A stretch of 44,615 bases of DNA from Amulumruptor sp947039275 (GCA_947039275.1 CAMQYL010000024.1:1-44615); one strand, 5' to 3'. Shown: positions 23,895 to 32,560, counted from the first letter of the stretch. Program-made: numbers and translations. Notes: generated by a model from the sequence alone, not told the origin.

Positions 23895-25223
23895 ATGGCC
23901 ACATCTAACGTTAAACCCGCCAATGGCAAACTCGGTGTCATGGTAGTAGGCCTCGGTGCCGTATCTTCCACATTCATGACTGGCGTACTGATGGCCCGCA
24001 AGGGTCTCGCAAAGCCCGTCGGCTCAATGACACAGTATGACAAAATCCGTGTGGGTCGCGGCGCTGACAAGAAGTACCTCAAGTATGACGAAATCGTTCC
24101 CATCGCAAAGCTTGACGACATCGTGTTCGGTGCCTGGGACGTTTATCCCGCCAACGCTTACGAAAGCGCTATCAACTGCGAAGTTCTCAAAGAAAAAGAT
24201 ATAGAGCCCGTCAAGGACGAACTCATCCAGATCAAGCCCCTCAAGGCAGCTTTTGACCACAATTACGCCAAACGTCTCGACGGTGACAACGTAAAGCAGG
24301 TCAAGGACCGCTGGGATATGATGGAGCAGATCCGCGAAGACATCCGCAACTTCAAGAAAGAGACCGGTGTGGATCGCGTAGTGGTCCTCTGGGCTGCATC
24401 TACCGAAGTTTACGTGCCCGTTGACGAGAAAATCCACGGCTCTCTCGAAGCTCTCGAGGCAGCCATGAAGGCTGACGACAAGGAGCACATCGCCCCCTCT
24501 ATGTGCTACGCTTATGCAGCACTCAAGGAAGGCGCTCCCTTCATCATGGGCGCTCCCAACACCACCGTCGACATCCCCGCTATGTGGGAACTCGCAGAGC
24601 AGACGGGCATGCCCATCGCCGGCAAGGACTTCAAGACCGGTCAGACCCTCGTCAAGAGCGGCTTTGCTCCTATCATCGGCACACGCTGCCTCGGACTGAA
24701 CGGCTGGTTCTCTACCAACATCCTCGGCAACCGCGATGGCCTCGTGCTTGATGAGCCCGCCAACTTCCGCACCAAGGAGGTATCAAAGCTCTCTACCCTC
24801 GAGTCAATCCTCGAACCCGAGAAGCAGCCCGACCTCTACGGCCACGGCAACGACGAAGACACCCAGTACTACCACAAGGTGCGCATCAACTACTATCCCC
24901 CGCGCAACGACAACAAGGAAGGCTGGGACAACATCGACATCTTCGGCTGGATGGGCTACCCCATGCAGATCAAGATCAACTTCCTCTGCCGCGACTCAAT
25001 CCTCGCCGCTCCCCTCTGCCTCGACCTCGTGCTGCTGAGCGACCTCGCAGCCCGCGCAGGACGTCACGGCACACAGCGCTTCCTGAGCTTCTTCCTCAAG
25101 AGCCCGATGCATGACTACACACAGGGCGAGGTACCTGTAAACCACCTCTTCCAGCAGTACACCATGCTCAAGAACGCCATCCGCGAGATGGGCGGCTACG
25201 AAGCTGACGAGGAAATCGACTAA
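23895..25223 (+). CDS. ino1: myo-Inositol-1-phosphate synthase
   Basis: Ino1 converts glucose-6-phosphate to myo-inositol-1-phosphate in an NAD-dependent reaction in the cytoplasm; it is the committed step to inositol lipids. The 442-residue protein has an N-terminal Rossmann segment (VMVVGLGAVSSTFMTGVL, about residues 16-33). It also has the family blocks GAPNTTVDIPAMWELAE, GKDFKTGQTLVKSGFAP and LGLNGWFSTNILGNRDG, and a substrate-site region ending in DSILAAPLCLDLVLLSDLA. Length agrees with bacterial enzymes. It follows the phosphotransferase/phosphatase operon but has its own promoter and terminator. The codon choice looks like that of a well-expressed gene. Confidence 0.96.
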   Translation: MATSNVKPANGKLGVMVVGLGAVSSTFMTGVLMARKGLAKPVGSMTQYDKIRVGRGADKKYLKYDEIVPIAKLDDIVFGAWDVYPANAYESAINCEVLKEKDIEPVKDELIQIKPLKAAFDHNYAKRLDGDNVKQVKDRWDMMEQIREDIRNFKKETGVDRVVVLWAASTEVYVPVDEKIHGSLEALEAAMKADDKEHIAPSMCYAYAALKEGAPFIMGAPNTTVDIPAMWELAEQTGMPIAGKDFKTGQTLVKSGFAPIIGTRCLGLNGWFSTNILGNRDGLVLDEPANFRTKEVSKLSTLESILEPEKQPDLYGHGNDEDTQYYHKVRINYYPPRNDNKEGWDNIDIFGWMGYPMQIKINFLCRDSILAAPLCLDLVLLSDLAARAGRHGTQRFLSFFLKSPMHDYTQGEVPVNHLFQQYTMLKNAIREMGGYEADEEID

Positions 25224-25255
25224 TCGATTACACATAGATTTTTCCATAAATAACC

Positions 25256-25312
25256 AAAGAATCCGCAGAGGAGGACTCACGCAGCCTTTCCCCTCGGATT
25301 CTTTGCTTTTTT
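25256..25312 (+). terminator. Intrinsic terminator after ino1
   Basis: AAAGAATCCG at 25256-25265 pairs perfectly with 25295-25304, the loop can form a smaller GAGG/CCTC helix, and six T follow at 25307-25312. It separates ino1 from the guanylyltransferase gene. Confidence 0.8.
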
Positions 25313-25364
25313 ACATCATAATCCACTCCGCTCTCCCTCTCCATAACCACTTACCCGATACGCC

Positions 25365-26447
25365 ATGATCAATCCCCATAGATACTGTGTCATAATGTGC
25401 GGAGGCATCGGCTCCCGCTTCTGGCCCTACAGCCGCACATCCTATCCCAAACAGTTTATCGACTTTCTCGGCACAGGCCGCTCGCTGTTACAGATGACCT
25501 ATGACCGCATACTCCCTATCGTCGACAAAAGCCACATCATACTTGTCACCAACGAGGATTACGCACCTCTCATCCGCCAGCAGCTTCCCGAAATCGCCGA
25601 AGACCAGCTACTGCTTGAGCCGGCACGACGCAACACTGCCCCCTGCATAGCATGGGCAGCACACCACATAGCCGCCCTTGACCCCGATGCTTCGATGATA
25701 GTAGCCGCAAGTGACCACCTCATCCTCGGCGAAAAGAAATTTGAGGAGCAGGTCATACGCGGATTTGAGTTTGTCGAGGGCAACGACGCCCTGCTGACTC
25801 TCGGCATCAACCCCACACGCCCTGAAACAGGGTACGGATACATACAGGTTGGCGAGGCGGTCGCTCCCCACATCAACCGCGTGAAGACTTTTACCGAGAA
25901 GCCCGACCTCGACCTGGCAAAGGTATTTCTGCAAAGCGGAGAATTCGTATGGAACTCTGGCATATTCCTCTGGACGGCAAAATCCATACTCAAAGCCATC
26001 AGCGAGTGCGCTCCCGACCTGGCAAACGTGTTTGACAAAGGCAGCGCATCGTTCGGCACAGACCGAGAACGTGACTTCATCAATAGCCACTTTGCCGGCT
26101 GCCCCAGCATATCCATAGACTACGCCGTCATGGAAGCTGCCAAAAACGTCTATGTGGAGCGTGTGGACTTCGCCTGGAACGACCTCGGCAACTGGAGCGC
26201 ACTCTATGACAACTCTCCCAAAAATTCCGACGGCAACGTGGCTCATAACTGCAACCTGCTGTCATACAACTCCTCGGGCAACATCGTGGCAGTCAAGGGC
26301 GAAAAACTGATAGTCATGGAGGGAATCAAAGACTACATCATAGCCGACACCGGCGATGTGCTCCTGCTCTGCCCCAAAGCCCAGGAACAGCGCATCAAGC
26401 AGATGGTCAACGACATCAAGCAGCTCTTCAACGGCAGATACCTCTGA
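25365..26447 (+). CDS. manC: Mannose-1-phosphate guanylyltransferase
   Basis: This enzyme forms GDP-mannose from mannose-1-phosphate and GTP, a precursor for fucose, capsule and glycoprotein sugars. The 360-residue protein has the pyrophosphorylase signature CGGIGSRFWPYSRTSYPKQF near its start. Other landmarks are VAASDHLI, TGYGYIQ, FTEKPD, FVWNSGIFLW and a late VDFAWNDLGNWSALY motif. It lacks the C-terminal phosphomannose isomerase domain of bifunctional enzymes, as is common in Bacteroidetes. A REPIN-like pair begins 13 bases after its stop. The inositol genes upstream are separated by a terminator, so a functional link is not implied. Confidence 0.94.
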   Translation: MINPHRYCVIMCGGIGSRFWPYSRTSYPKQFIDFLGTGRSLLQMTYDRILPIVDKSHIILVTNEDYAPLIRQQLPEIAEDQLLLEPARRNTAPCIAWAAHHIAALDPDASMIVAASDHLILGEKKFEEQVIRGFEFVEGNDALLTLGINPTRPETGYGYIQVGEAVAPHINRVKTFTEKPDLDLAKVFLQSGEFVWNSGIFLWTAKSILKAISECAPDLANVFDKGSASFGTDRERDFINSHFAGCPSISIDYAVMEAAKNVYVERVDFAWNDLGNWSALYDNSPKNSDGNVAHNCNLLSYNSSGNIVAVKGEKLIVMEGIKDYIIADTGDVLLLCPKAQEQRIKQMVNDIKQLFNGRYL

Positions 26448-26459
26448 CGCCACACGCCT

Positions 26460-26535
26460 GTAGGGACATGCCACGGCATGTCCGCCCCCAAAAACAACTT
26501 CGCACGGATGCGGACATGCCACGGCATGTCCCTAC
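26460..26535. repeat. REPIN-like inverted palindrome pair, copy 4
   Basis: The left half (26460-26486) and right half (26510-26535) both have centre CCACGG. The outer ends are GTAGG and CCTAC and the inner edges TCCGCC and GCGGA. The spacer is the shortest in the window, about 23 bases. The pair lies in the 114-base gap between the guanylyltransferase and FKBP genes and could form a hairpin in a shared transcript. Confidence 0.92.
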
Positions 26536-26561
26536 ACAGATCACAACAAATCCATCCTGCC

Positions 26562-26960
26562 ATGTCCAAGCAAGACTACATACTCCGCAACCGCGAATAC
26601 CTCGCCCAGAAAGCCTCCGAGCCAGGAATACACCCCATCGACAAAGGCATCCTCTACAAGGTAATCCGCAAGGGCAATCCCGCAGCCCCGTCACCCAACC
26701 GCTCGAGCGTCGTCACTGCCCACTACACAGGCAAGACCATCAACGGCAAGACATTTGACAGCAGCCGCGGCGGCGTAGCTCCCGCATTCCGTCTGCGCGA
26801 CCTCATACCGGGCTGGATCATAGCACTCCAGCAGATGCACGTGGGCGACCGCTGGGAACTCTACATCCCCGCCGAACAGGCTTACGGCAGCCGTTCCCAG
26901 CCCGGCATCCCCGGCGGCTCCACCCTCATCTTCGACATCGAACTCCTCGCCGTCAACTGA
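26562..26960 (+). CDS. Small FKBP-type peptidyl-prolyl isomerase
   Basis: This is a single-domain proline isomerase of 132 residues without a signal peptide, so probably cytoplasmic. The frame is open upstream to 26478, but those codons lie in the REPIN-like repeat, and ATG 26562 is the natural start. FKBP landmarks are VVTAHYTGKTINGKTFDSS, DLIPGWIIALQQM, WELYIPAEQAYG and the last strand TLIFDIELLAV. It lacks the helical dimerisation domain of the two FKBPs at 10.8-12.4 kb. A short N-terminal stretch of about 30 residues precedes the fold. It converges with the minus-strand pair that follows, and no terminator is obvious in the 53-base gap. Confidence 0.92.
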   Translation: MSKQDYILRNREYLAQKASEPGIHPIDKGILYKVIRKGNPAAPSPNRSSVVTAHYTGKTINGKTFDSSRGGVAPAFRLRDLIPGWIIALQQMHVGDRWELYIPAEQAYGSRSQPGIPGGSTLIFDIELLAVN

Positions 26961-27013
26961 CCCATTCAAATCGTTTGTCTATAACAGAAATCCATCGTAG
27001 CTGTCCTCCAAGG

Positions 27014-27820
27014 CTACTTTGGATTTTCTTTATCACTTGGACTTGTATCTTTGGTTGCATTCTTACGTTTTTTGTAATCGCTTTCCCAATTTTTAGGTAT
27101 TTCGAACACCTTAGAGTCTTGCTCATTGGCATGTTGGCGTATCAGCATGGCTATATAATCAAGATAATCATCTTCAGGCAGATACGAATCAAGCATACGG
27201 AGGCATGAACCGTAGTCTCCGGCTTCCCTGAAAAATTCAGCAATTACAGGTATTGACGGCTTTTCTTGACGGCACAGCAGTGCAATAGTACGGAGAAGAT
27301 TGTCCTTAGCAAAAGCCTTTTCCTCGTCACTATAATCTTCACTCTGGTCCGACGGCTCGACCCTCTTACCGCCCCTTCTGCCAATACGATATCTGTCATT
27401 GAAGCCTTTGACAAGCTCCAAGCGAACCGAAAGTTCTCTGCGCTCGTCCATGCCGCTATCTGACAATTGCACATAAGCCTCTTTAAGCTCATCATAGCTC
27501 AAGTCCTTAGCTCCAAAGCCTACACGTGGCGCATCCTTTCCAGGAATATAATATTTATGACATCCGTCGCATTTCCACACATAGGGCAGACGCGGCATGC
27601 CGGGACTATAAGACTTGGTGTCAGACCAATGACGCGAACCAAACGTATTTCCGCTCAGCAGGGTAGTGATAGATTTGGCACAGCCACACAAAGGACATTC
27701 CACCTCTACCGTGCGTCCGGGCATCATAGCATGAGCCATAGTCACGCCCAACGCCATAGCAAGCAATAAAGCATAAAATCCTTTAATCATATCTCTTTTA
27801 TTCATATCATCTGATTTCAT
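27014..27820 (-). CDS. Exported protein with two CxxC pairs, DUF2225-like
   Basis: The function is unknown. The 268-residue protein has an N-terminal hydrophobic segment (about residues 14-31, ending AHA) that looks like a signal peptide. A zinc-ribbon-like region follows with CPLCGC near residue 42 and KCDGCH near residue 84. The spacing, with an intervening Trp/Tyr-rich stretch, recalls DUF2225 proteins. The rest is helical and charged, ending in a Lys/Ser/Asp tail. Start may be at the first Met or at the sixth residue. It lies 1 base after the stop of the ATPase gene on the same strand, so the two form an operon. Composition is distinctly lower in GC than the flanking housekeeping genes. 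Confidence 0.7.
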   Translation of the reverse strand: MKSDDMNKRDMIKGFYALLLAMALGVTMAHAMMPGRTVEVECPLCGCAKSITTLLSGNTFGSRHWSDTKSYSPGMPRLPYVWKCDGCHKYYIPGKDAPRVGFGAKDLSYDELKEAYVQLSDSGMDERRELSVRLELVKGFNDRYRIGRRGGKRVEPSDQSEDYSDEEKAFAKDNLLRTIALLCRQEKPSIPVIAEFFREAGDYGSCLRMLDSYLPEDDYLDYIAMLIRQHANEQDSKVFEIPKNWESDYKKRKNATKDTSPSDKENPK

Positions 27821-27821
27821 T

Positions 27822-29153
27822 CTACATTTCGTCTAATGTCAGCAATTTGGGCTCAATGTCGTATTTCATAAGCAAGCATGCCCTGATGCGCTCTACTTTT
27901 CCCATGAATTCCTGATGGTCATAATTGCGTCGCTGACGTTTCACTTCAGCAACCAAAGCCGACCTATCGTCAGCTTTGATACCCACAATGTCAATTTCGT
28001 TGGCTTCCTTTCCTTTCTTACGCTCCCACCACGAACCGACATTCATATATTCATGACTTTCCATCATTTTCTGACGAAAGTATTTTTCAAGCATATAACC
28101 AGAATAAGTCGGGTAATCAGCCATCACAATCTTACGAATCAAATCAAAATTACCCATTTCAACCAGAGTCTGGTTTCGATTAAAATAATTGAACCAGAAT
28201 CTCAGAAAGTTGTCGGAAATTTCATACTGTACATTTTGAGAACGTGGCTTGGACATAATCGGGCGCACACGCCTTATCAGCGAGTAGTCCTCAATCAATC
28301 GCTTCAGATGTCCAGCCACAGTCACTCCACCCAGAGTGCTTTCAATTGCACCTTGCGTGTTGATACCAGAGGCTATACAGTTAAGAACCGAAAAATACAA
28401 TCCATAATCCTTTCCAAACTCCTCAATCAGAAGAGTACTGCCTTCATTTACGAACGGAGAATTGTCTCTGATAATGTAGTTGAACATTCCATCAATAGAT
28501 AGATCTGTATCCTCGCACAACAGTTCGATATATTTCGGGACACCACCAGCGACACAGAAAAACGCAAGCAGTTCATCGTTGGAATAATTTGGTCGGAAAT
28601 CGCGCATAATTTCCTTCATAGTTTCTATGCCGAAACCTGATAGCCTTATGATGGCATCAGCTCTGCCAAACAAAGGCTCATGATAACTTTCAAAAATCTT
28701 ATGCATCATCGAGTACACCGACCCCATGAGCAAGAGATTAACATGCGTCTTGTCTCGGTACGAATCCCATATGTTCTGCATGTCACTGAATACCGATGGA
28801 TTTATATTAAAAAACTCCTGAATCTCATCAATGATAAGATTGAATTTCATGCTCTTACCGGCCTCCATAAGAAAATATAGCAGCTCTCGGAAAGAGGACA
28901 TTCCTTCAGGAACATGAATCTTAAGTTGAGTGGAGATCAGCATTGTAAATTCCGAGCATAACGCTGCCTCATTTTTACGACTCACAAACAAATACACCGT
29001 AGGACATTCACCCTGGGTCGCACGCAAAGCAAGCGATGTCTTGCCGATACGCCGACGACCTGTTATCACAGTCATTCTCGACCGGGAGTCAAAAGCGCGG
29101 CATTGTATGCGTCTCAACTCTTCTAATTCTTTCGTTCGACCATAGAATTTCAT
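27822..29153 (-). CDS. Archaeal-type AAA ATPase with DUF234 domain
   Basis: This is a 443-residue P-loop ATPase of the ATPase_2/AAA_14 class. It opens with the typical FYGRTKELEEL and has Walker A GRRRIGKTSLA (about residues 32-42), a Walker B-like LIIDEIQEFF (about 122-131) and a central winged-helix-like region. The C-terminal DUF234 domain has a restriction-nuclease-like core (WWERKKGKEANEIDIVG, LVAEVKRQ) with Glu, Asp and Glu-x-Lys residues still present. The biological role of this class is not established. It is first in a two-gene, lower-GC operon with an exported CxxC protein. An imperfect palindrome at 29161-29185 sits just upstream of its start. Confidence 0.88.
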   Translation of the reverse strand: MKFYGRTKELEELRRIQCRAFDSRSRMTVITGRRRIGKTSLALRATQGECPTVYLFVSRKNEAALCSEFTMLISTQLKIHVPEGMSSFRELLYFLMEAGKSMKFNLIIDEIQEFFNINPSVFSDMQNIWDSYRDKTHVNLLLMGSVYSMMHKIFESYHEPLFGRADAIIRLSGFGIETMKEIMRDFRPNYSNDELLAFFCVAGGVPKYIELLCEDTDLSIDGMFNYIIRDNSPFVNEGSTLLIEEFGKDYGLYFSVLNCIASGINTQGAIESTLGGVTVAGHLKRLIEDYSLIRRVRPIMSKPRSQNVQYEISDNFLRFWFNYFNRNQTLVEMGNFDLIRKIVMADYPTYSGYMLEKYFRQKMMESHEYMNVGSWWERKKGKEANEIDIVGIKADDRSALVAEVKRQRRNYDHQEFMGKVERIRACLLMKYDIEPKLLTLDEM

Positions 29154-29160
29154 GTTCTGT

Positions 29161-29185
29161 CACCGTGGTAATTATTACGGCGGTG
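29161..29185. promoter_or_regulatory. Imperfect palindrome upstream of the ATPase start
   Basis: CACCGTGGTAAT and ATTACGGCGGTG flank a single central base, with 10 of 12 positions complementary. It begins 8 bases upstream of the minus-strand ATPase start codon, between it and the lysS promoter, and could be an operator or an mRNA hairpin. Confidence 0.4.
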
Positions 29186-29238
29186 ATAAATTTATAAAAA
29201 AAACCTGGAATGACCAAAATTTGGCACAGAATTAAGCT

Positions 29239-29270
29239 TTTGCAGGGTTGGAGGAAAATGCGTAACTTTG
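29239..29270 (+). promoter_or_regulatory. Promoter of lysS
   Basis: TTTG at 29239-29242 and TAACTTTG at 29263-29270 are exactly 20 bases apart, a perfect Bacteroidetes promoter. The predicted start site near 29274 gives a leader of about 74 bases before lysS. Confidence 0.8.
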
Positions 29271-29347
29271 TGCAGTGCTATATACTTATCAGTCACGCAC
29301 ACTGTTATCACAATTTGTAAGACCAAGACATCAACATATCAACAAAT

Positions 29348-30865
29348 ATGGCTACGCAGAATCTCAGCGAACAGGAACAGATACGCCGCAACAGTCTCGA
29401 CGAACTCCGCCGCCGCGGCATCGACCCATATCCCGCCCCCCTCTTCCCGGTGACTGGCCACAGCGACGAAATCAAGGCGCAGTTTGAAGCCGACGGCGGA
29501 GAGCAGCGCGAAGTGGCAGTGGCTGGCCGCATCATGAGCCGCCGCATCATGGGCAAAGCCTCATTCATGGAGCTCCAGGACGCCAACGGACGCATACAGG
29601 TCTATGTCAGCCGTGACGAGATATGCCCCGGAGAGGACAAGGACCTCTACAATGTAGTGTTCAAGAAGCTCCTCGACATAGGCGACTTCGTGGGCATAGA
29701 GGGATTCGTGTTCCGCACACAGACAGGCGAGATCTCCGTTCACGCCAAGAAGCTGACCGTGCTGAGCAAATCGCTGAGGGTGCTCCCCATCGTCAAGCGT
29801 CAGAACGGCGTAACCTACGATGCTTTCGACGATCCCGAGCTGCGTTACCGCCGCCGTTATGTGGACCTCGTGGTCAACGAAGGCGTCAAGGACATCTTCA
29901 TCAAGCGCACCAAGGTCTATAACTCCATGCGCGAATATTTCAACACCGCCGGCTACATGGAGGTGGAGACCCCGATACTCCAGTCAATCCCCGGCGGAGC
30001 GGCAGCGCGACCCTTCATCACCCACCACAACGCACTCGACATACCCCTCTATCTGCGCATCGCCGACGAGCTGTATCTCAAACGCCTCATCGTTGGTGGA
30101 TTTGACGGCGTGTATGAGTTCTCCAAGAACTTCCGCAACGAGGGCATGGACCGCACCCACAATCCGGAGTTCACCTGCATGGAAATCTATGTAGCTTACA
30201 AGGACTACAACTGGATGATGGACTTCACCGAGAAGATGCTCGAGAAGATATGCCTCGATGTCAACGGCACCACCAAGGTCAAGGTGGGCGACAACGAGAT
30301 AGACTTCAAAGCTCCCTACCGACGCGTGACCATGATAGACGCCATCAAGGAACACACCGGCATCGACATCACCGGCATGGACGAGGACCAGCTCCGCGCA
30401 GTGTGCAAAGACCTCGGTATCGAGGTTGACAAATCGATGGGCAAGGGCAAACTGATCGACGAAATTTTCGGCGAAAAGTGCGAAGGCAAGTATATACAGC
30501 CCACTTTCATCATAGATTACCCCATAGAGATGTCGCCGCTGACCAAGCGCCACCGCGACAATCCAGAACTGACCGAACGTTTCGAGCTGATGGTCAACGG
30601 CAAGGAGCTTGCCAACGCATACTCAGAGCTCAACGACCCCATAGACCAATACGAGCGTTTCGTGGAGCAGATGCGCCTCGGCGAGAAGGGAGATGACGAA
30701 GCCATGATTATTGACAAGGACTTCATCCGCGCCCTTGAGTACGGTATGCCCCCCACATCGGGCATGGGCATAGGCATGGACCGCCTCGTCATGCTCATGA
30801 CAGGCCAGACCACCATCCAGGAAGTGCTCTTCTTCCCCCAGATGCGTCCCGAGAAAGCCGAATAA
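29348..30865 (+). CDS. lysS: Lysyl-tRNA synthetase (class II)
   Basis: LysS charges tRNA-Lys with lysine in the cytoplasm. The 505-residue protein has an N-terminal OB-fold anticodon-binding domain (about residues 55-145) and a class II catalytic core. Motif 1 includes YMEVETPIL, motif 2 is FRNEGMDRTHNPEFT (262-276), and motif 3 is GMGIGMDRL (472-480). Length is standard for a bacterial LysRS. It has a strong promoter and is followed after 32 bases by gpsA. The lysS-gpsA order is, as I recall, also seen in Bacteroides. Confidence 0.97.
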   Translation: MATQNLSEQEQIRRNSLDELRRRGIDPYPAPLFPVTGHSDEIKAQFEADGGEQREVAVAGRIMSRRIMGKASFMELQDANGRIQVYVSRDEICPGEDKDLYNVVFKKLLDIGDFVGIEGFVFRTQTGEISVHAKKLTVLSKSLRVLPIVKRQNGVTYDAFDDPELRYRRRYVDLVVNEGVKDIFIKRTKVYNSMREYFNTAGYMEVETPILQSIPGGAAARPFITHHNALDIPLYLRIADELYLKRLIVGGFDGVYEFSKNFRNEGMDRTHNPEFTCMEIYVAYKDYNWMMDFTEKMLEKICLDVNGTTKVKVGDNEIDFKAPYRRVTMIDAIKEHTGIDITGMDEDQLRAVCKDLGIEVDKSMGKGKLIDEIFGEKCEGKYIQPTFIIDYPIEMSPLTKRHRDNPELTERFELMVNGKELANAYSELNDPIDQYERFVEQMRLGEKGDDEAMIIDKDFIRALEYGMPPTSGMGIGMDRLVMLMTGQTTIQEVLFFPQMRPEKAE

Positions 30866-30897
30866 ACACACCTCTCCATACTATACCCGAATCTGCC

Positions 30898-31893
30898 ATG
30901 GACTTCCCCGGCCAAATAGCCGTCATGGGAGGAGGATCGTGGGCTACAGCCCTCGCCCGTCTCCTGCTTGACAACTGCGAGACCATCAACTGGTATATGC
31001 GTCGCGATGACCGCATAGCCGACTTCATACGCCATCACCGCAATCCGGCATATCTGACGGATGTGGAGTTTGACGTAGAGCGGATATGCTTCTCCAGTGA
31101 CATCAATGCCGTAGCCGACAGCTCCGACACGATTCTGCTCGCGATGCCGTCGCCCTACTTCAAGAGCCACATCGACAAACTTACCGTTGACATCTCTGAC
31201 AAGTATGTCGTGTCAGCCATTAAAGGCATAGTCCCCGATGAAAATGAGCTCATCACCTCCTATATGTGCCGCCGCTTCGGCGTGCATCCTGACAGGATAC
31301 TCGTCATCGGCGGTCCCTGCCACGCTGAGGAGGTGGCTCTCGGACGCCAGAGCTTCCTGACTATCGGATGCGAGAATATAGAGGCAGCCAAGCGTTTTGC
31401 CTCATGCCTCCATGGCAAGGCGATGCGCACCATCGAGTCCAACGACGTAGACGGCATTGAGTATGCCGCAGTGCTCAAAAACGTCTATGCCATAGCCGCT
31501 GGAATGGTCCACGGACTCAAAGCCGGCGACAACTTCCTGGCGATGCTCGTCAGCAATGCCATCCGAGAGATGGAACGCTTCATCAACACCGCCTGTCCGC
31601 GCCAGCGGCAGATATGCGACTCGGTGTATCTCGGCGACCTGCTCGTGACATGCTACTCGCGCTTCTCCCGTAACCACAACTTCGGCTCCATGATAGGCTG
31701 CGGATATTCTGTCAAGGCGGCTCGCATGGAGATGGAGCAGACAGCCGAAGGCTACTACGGCACCAAGTGCATCCACGAAATCAACCAGCACTACCGCGTC
31801 AACATGCCCATCCTTGACGGCATGTACGACATACTCTACCGCGGAGCCTCGGCAGCCAAAGTCATCCCGTCACTCTCCAACTGCTTCATATGA
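30898..31893 (+). CDS. gpsA: Glycerol-3-phosphate dehydrogenase [NAD(P)+]
   Basis: GpsA reduces dihydroxyacetone phosphate to sn-glycerol-3-phosphate, the backbone of glycerophospholipids. The 331-residue protein begins with the Rossmann motif IAVMGGGSWATALARLL. It carries SAIKGIVPDENELI, IGGPCHAEEV, the catalytic-lysine region AAVLKNVYAIAAGMVHGLKAGDN and YLGDLLVTCYSRFSRNHNFG. All key blocks are intact. The stop codon overlaps the folA start (ATGA), indicating translational coupling. Its product would also feed the diacylglycerol lipids used by the inositol-lipid enzymes upstream, though the loci are separate. Confidence 0.96.
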   Translation: MDFPGQIAVMGGGSWATALARLLLDNCETINWYMRRDDRIADFIRHHRNPAYLTDVEFDVERICFSSDINAVADSSDTILLAMPSPYFKSHIDKLTVDISDKYVVSAIKGIVPDENELITSYMCRRFGVHPDRILVIGGPCHAEEVALGRQSFLTIGCENIEAAKRFASCLHGKAMRTIESNDVDGIEYAAVLKNVYAIAAGMVHGLKAGDNFLAMLVSNAIREMERFINTACPRQRQICDSVYLGDLLVTCYSRFSRNHNFGSMIGCGYSVKAARMEMEQTAEGYYGTKCIHEINQHYRVNMPILDGMYDILYRGASAAKVIPSLSNCFI

Positions 31894-32420
31894 AATCCAA
31901 TCTCCTCCCAGCATCCATCACCCTCATCGCTGCCGTCACGCGTGACGGCGGACTCGGAGCATCAGGCAATCTGCTCTACCACATATCCGATGACCTGCGA
32001 CACTTCAAAGCCCTCACCATGGGACATCCCATCATCATGGGGCGCAAGACCTTCGAGTCGATGCCCGCGGGACCTCTGCCCGGACGCCGCAACATCGTGG
32101 TCAGCCGCGACGCATCACTGCGCATAGACGGAGCCGAAGTGGTCGACAGCATAGAGACAGCACTTTGCGCCGCCGGACCCGCAGCCACGCCGTTTGTAAT
32201 AGGAGGCGGACAAATCTATGCCGCAGCTATGCCCTACGCCACCCGCCTCGAGCTGACAGAGATAGATGTAGCATCGCCCGATGGCACAGATACGTATTTC
32301 CCAAAAGTGGATGAAGCCGTGTGGGAGCTGACAAACCGCTCCCCACGTTATCTTGACGAAAAAAGCGGCGTTAAGTACCAGTTCACCTCCTATTCACGCA
32401 AAAATTCATTACCTTTGTAG
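31890..32420 (+). CDS. folA: Dihydrofolate reductase
   Basis: FolA reduces dihydrofolate to tetrahydrofolate using NADPH. The 176-residue protein has the family segments ITLIAAVTRDGGLGASGNL, HISDDLRHFKALTMGHPIIMGRKTFESM (landmarks: DDLRHFK, MGRKTFES), PGRRNIVVSR and FVIGGGQIYAAAM, with the acidic active-site residue of the DDLRHFK helix present. It overlaps gpsA by four bases (ATGA). The last codons contain a promoter-like element for the downstream tRNA. thyA is not adjacent, unlike in many bacteria. Confidence 0.96.
   Translation: MKSNLLPASITLIAAVTRDGGLGASGNLLYHISDDLRHFKALTMGHPIIMGRKTFESMPAGPLPGRRNIVVSRDASLRIDGAEVVDSIETALCAAGPAATPFVIGGGQIYAAAMPYATRLELTEIDVASPDGTDTYFPKVDEAVWELTNRSPRYLDEKSGVKYQFTSYSRKNSLPL
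32410..32417 (+). promoter_or_regulatory. -7 element for tRNA-Arg inside the folA 3' end
   Basis: TACCTTTG overlaps the last codons of folA and fits TAnnTTTG. The -33 match is poor. Transcription would start near 32421, about 38 bases before the mature tRNA. A small hairpin (GTAGGG with CCCTAC, 32417-32435) covers the predicted start site. Confidence 0.4.
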
Positions 32421-32458
32421 GGAAGTTCACCCTACAGGTTAATCCAATCTGACCTTAC

Positions 32459-32530
32459 GGCTCTGTAGTTCAACGGATAGAATAGAGGTTTCCTAAACCT
32501 TAGATAGGGGTTCGATTCCCCTCGGAGCTA
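32459..32530 (+). tRNA. tRNA-Arg (anticodon CCU)
   Basis: The 72-base sequence folds into a cloverleaf. The acceptor pairs GGCTCTG with CGGAGCT, the D stem pairs GTTC with GAAT, the anticodon stem pairs GAGGT with ACCTT around loop TTCCTAA, and the T stem pairs AGGGG with CCCCT around TTCGATT. The anticodon CCT decodes AGG arginine codons. CCA is not encoded. The first acceptor pair would be G-U and there is also one internal U-G pair in the stem. It is followed by a terminator-like hairpin at 32561. Confidence 0.93.
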
Positions 32531-32560
32531 CTTGAGAATTTGATTTGTTTTTCATTTGAA

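Noticed and set aside
26478..26561. N-terminal extension of the third FKBP
   Set aside because: These codons translate the REPIN-like repeat; ATG 26562 gives a normal single-domain FKBP.
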